Of a stretch of 6,573 bases of DNA, positions 5,142 to 6,573 are shown piece by piece; the first letter of the stretch is position 1, and every line of letters begins with the position of its first letter. This stretch comes from CAMAVK01 sp964362485 (GTDB lineage Archaea; Nanobdellota; Nanobdellia; Woesearchaeales; GW2011-AR9), in contig CAYIEX010000093.1 in the NCBI GenBank assembly GCA_964362485.1, positions 1 through 6,573 on the forward strand, given 5' to 3'. The notes beneath the pieces are model-generated. The model had not been told where the DNA came from. It was given only the letters and a program-made list of their open reading frames with translations, and made no database searches. A program made the translations under genes and the position numbers.

Positions 5142-5315
5142 TCAATTTAAAAGATTAGCACCAAAATAATGAAGGAGAATAACTAGAATGACAATAGTTA
5201 AGCAAAGTACAAGTACTGCGCCGGGTGAGAATTGAATTTTAGATACGTTTTCATTGCTGAAACGCATAAGTCCACCCTGGCCAGAAGGCATATGGATTTT
5301 ATTATCTTGTGACAT
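5142..5315 (-). CDS. secG: Preprotein translocase Sec61-beta subunit
   Basis: The small, non-essential-type subunit of the archaeal SecYE-beta translocon, anchored in the cell membrane. The product is 57 aa, the usual size. The N-terminal half is cytosolic and carries the family pattern SGQGGLMRFSNE, then ISP-like KIQFSPGAV. One transmembrane helix (about 33-50, VLVLCLTIVILVILL) ends in the characteristic HYFG. An upstream in-frame ATG at 5411 would add 32 residues unlike the family and would run through the TATA box and into the divergent gene, so ATG5315 is the start. A TATATAAAA box begins exactly 30 nt upstream, implying a leaderless mRNA. It heads an operon with NAC and two orphan genes. 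Confidence 0.93.
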   Translation of the reverse strand: MSQDNKIHMPSGQGGLMRFSNENVSKIQFSPGAVLVLCLTIVILVILLHYFGANLLN

Positions 5316-5336
5316 ATAACTTAAAAATGAAGCCCA

Positions 5337-5345
5337 TTTTATATA
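5337..5345 (-). promoter_or_regulatory. TATA box of the sec61-beta operon
   Basis: TATATAAAA on the minus strand; its first T is 30 nt from the Sec61-beta ATG. Read on plus, the same bases give TTTTATATA, so the box may also fire towards the divergent 242-aa gene with a start near 5368 and a leader of about 40 nt. Confidence 0.6.
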
Positions 5346-5409
5346 GTTTTTGCTTTCGTGGGAGAATAGCGAAACCCTTATTAACCTCCCATTAAGCGTT
5401 TGGTGCTCC

Positions 5410-6138
5410 ATGAATAGAACTGTTGATCCTAATTATGAATTTAATCACCTTAATCCTATTTATAACCCTACTCTTATGATTTTTGAAGGTCCTGGTGGTG
5501 TAACTCTTCAAGGCCGTCGCTGCGCTATTCCAGAGAACACATTAACTTTAGACCAACTTGCCGTTCGCATGGGTCGTGTACTCCAGCCGACAGCAATTCG
5601 TGCTTTAGAGCAATCGCATATTGAACATATGGTTCTTACACGGGGTATTATGGTTGATGGTTTTTATTGCCAATCACTATTAAATCAGGGTAATTCAGAG
5701 CCTGAGCAGTATGTTCCCGCATCTGCTGAGGTATGTTTGGAGTATACTAATAACCACACAAAAGCCGTTACTTTAACTGTTATGTATAAAGTTCCATTTG
5801 GCACTGAAATGCGAGAAAACCTTCAAGTATTTGAGTTTTCTGTTCCTGGTTGCTCGTATCGTATAAGCAAAGATTGTAATGGAAACGCTGGTCCAATTAT
5901 GGTGTCATATTGTGATAGTGTGCTTCAACTCAAACAAACCTCTTATCATGGTGTTAGAAGTGACACTTATACGGTTGAATTATCATCTTTTCCATTTACG
6001 GTGGGTTTTGAATCCAGTCCTCTTCATGTGATGAGTGATGCTGAGGTTACTGCCGATCTGCGGAGCTTTCAATCAGGAGATGATGATTGGAGTGAATTGC
6101 TACTTGAAGCTGAGGTTGAATTATCTAGGGAAAAGTAA
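5410..6138 (+). CDS. Uncharacterised 242-aa protein, cysteine-containing, beta-rich
   Basis: I do not recognise this protein. There is no signal peptide or transmembrane segment. Residues 1-60 include a Pro/Gly-rich start (LNPIYNPTLMIFEGPGGVTL). Residues 60-95 look helical and then hydrophobic. Residues 105-200 look like a run of beta strands (AEVCLEYT, VTLTVMYKV, LQVFEFSV, PIMVSYCDS, TYTVELSS) suggestive of a beta-sandwich. The C-terminus is acidic and helical (SGDDDWSELLLEAEVELSREK in two parts). It has six cysteines (38, 87, 109, 148, 156, 168), none in a zinc-type CxxC pair. The start is ATG5410; a TTG at 5350 would add 20 residues overlapping the sec61-beta promoter. A weak TATA-like TTATTAA (5378-5384) lies about 30 nt upstream. 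The stop is 3 bp from the 3' end of rnpB. Confidence 0.8.
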   Translation: MNRTVDPNYEFNHLNPIYNPTLMIFEGPGGVTLQGRRCAIPENTLTLDQLAVRMGRVLQPTAIRALEQSHIEHMVLTRGIMVDGFYCQSLLNQGNSEPEQYVPASAEVCLEYTNNHTKAVTLTVMYKVPFGTEMRENLQVFEFSVPGCSYRISKDCNGNAGPIMVSYCDSVLQLKQTSYHGVRSDTYTVELSSFPFTVGFESSPLHVMSDAEVTADLRSFQSGDDDWSELLLEAEVELSREK

Positions 6139-6141
6139 GAT

Positions 6142-6464
6142 GAGTAGAGTGGCATAAGCCGCCTTTTGTCGAACCCGAAGCGCTGCGTGCCATACGGCTT
6201 GCTGCGCCGATAGTTCGTGAAAGCATTCTACTATGCGTCAAACTGACTTGCACCGGAGAGGTTTCGCCGTTTCATCGTTCCCTTAGGAGACGTCCATAGA
6301 TTTGCTTGACTCTTGTCGCCAAGGTCTTCGCCATGTCATTCCATTCCTAAGGACGTGTCGTTTCTGAGCCAGAGCCAAGGGATTTCCCCTTCTTGCATAA
6401 GTCTCGTTTTGGAGGTGGGCGGACTTTCCTGGGTTAGACCCTTCGCTTTCTACCACTACTACTC
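6142..6464 (-). ncRNA. rnpB: RNase P RNA
   Basis: The catalytic RNA of RNase P, which removes 5' leaders from pre-tRNA. On the minus strand the conserved regions appear in order. CR I AGGAAAGTCC is at 6421-6430. CAGAAACGACAC is at 6355-6366. CR IV, with AAACCTCTCCGGTGCAAG, is within 6245-6266. CR V, GACAAAAGGCGGCTTAT, is within 6154-6171. The P4 pseudoknot forms from AAGTCCGCC (6418-6426) and GGCGGCTT (6156-6163) and keeps the universal bulged U. P1 closes the molecule: GAGTAGTAGTGG (6453-6464) with CCACTCTACTC (6142-6152), one base bulged. The length of about 323 nt is normal for archaeal type A. TTTATAATA 30 nt upstream sets the 5' end. The 3' end is 3 bp from the stop of the convergent gene; TTTT beyond it may terminate transcription. 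Confidence 0.93.
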
Positions 6465-6485
6465 AAAATTGCTTTTGGTGGGATT

Positions 6486-6494
6486 TATTATAAA
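6486..6494 (-). promoter_or_regulatory. TATA box of rnpB
   Basis: TTTATAATA on the minus strand, preceded by a BRE-like CAAAGC. Its first T is 30 nt from the first P1 base (6464). Because the RNA end is independently fixed by P1, this spacing calibrates the other promoters in the window. Confidence 0.7.
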
Positions 6495-6533
6495 GCTTTG
6501 CTACAAAAAAGCTCTGTTGAAAATGTGTGCAGG

Positions 6534-6573
6534 TTAAATTTTTGTTAGCTGTTCTAAGATCTCTCCATACAAT
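6534..6573 (-). CDS. Possible C-terminal end of an upstream gene
   Basis: One minus-strand frame is open from the window edge to a TAA at 6534-6536 and reads LYGEILEQLTKI, which looks like an amphipathic C-terminal helix. Only 12 codons are visible, so this could be chance. Another minus frame is also open but ends inside the rnpB promoter region. If real, the gene ends about 40 bp before the rnpB TATA box. Confidence 0.2.
   Translation of the reverse strand, partial: LYGEILEQLTKI

Noticed and set aside
5316..5411. Longer Sec61-beta beginning at ATG5411
   Set aside because: The extra 32 residues are unlike the family, the region holds the TATA box, and it overlaps the divergent gene's start.
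6313..6537. Plus-strand open frame of 74 codons
   Set aside because: It lies antisense across RNase P RNA and its promoter; the conserved RNA core explains the sequence.
1..6573. CRISPR array, insertion sequence or integration site
   Set aside because: I saw no regularly spaced repeats, transposase gene or terminal inverted repeats; the genes look like chromosomal housekeeping loci.

Overview
The window looks archaeal. It carries an archaeal-type DnaG (467 aa, Toprim core with a long linker and C-terminal domain), an archaeal nascent-polypeptide-associated complex protein (NAC domain plus UBA), an archaeal Sec61-beta, a family B DNA polymerase exonuclease region and an RNase P RNA. Start sites sit about 30 nt from TATA-like boxes instead of behind bacterial -35/-10 boxes. 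The moderate-to-low GC, tight packing, many leaderless-looking starts and short orphan proteins suggest a DPANN-type archaeon (Woesearchaeota/Pacearchaeota-like). That lineage is an inference from general appearance, not from a database match.

Layout, left to right. Positions 1-1221 (minus) hold the N-terminal 407 codons of a family B DNA polymerase that runs off the left edge. Positions 1222-1841 (620 bp) encode no credible protein but hold two RNA candidates on the plus strand. One is a roughly 61-nt small RNA ending in a perfect terminator-like hairpin (about 1318-1378). The other is a GC-rich structured RNA starting at about 1509, possibly reaching a long hairpin that ends at 1795. Both follow the same TTTATATA box. 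dnaG (1842-3245, plus) follows and meets a convergent P-loop kinase (3248-3766, minus) with 2 bp between their stop codons.

Positions 5315-3837 (minus) look like one operon: sec61-beta, NAC, then two small helical proteins of unknown function that appear to be distant paralogues of each other. The sec61-beta promoter region is shared with a divergent, unrecognised 242-aa protein (5410-6138, plus). That gene's stop lies 3 bp from the 3' end of RNase P RNA (rnpB, 6142-6464, minus), which has its own TATA box. At the right edge there may be the last 12 codons of another minus-strand gene.

Functionally, the left half concerns information processing: DNA polymerase B, and DnaG, which in archaea is best known as a Toprim protein associated with the RNA exosome. 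The right half concerns protein biogenesis (Sec61-beta at the translocon, NAC at the ribosome exit) and tRNA maturation (RNase P). The two orphan paralogues sit directly downstream of NAC, with a 1-bp stop/start overlap for the first. The most interesting unexplained signals are the RNA candidates between polB and dnaG, and these paralogues.
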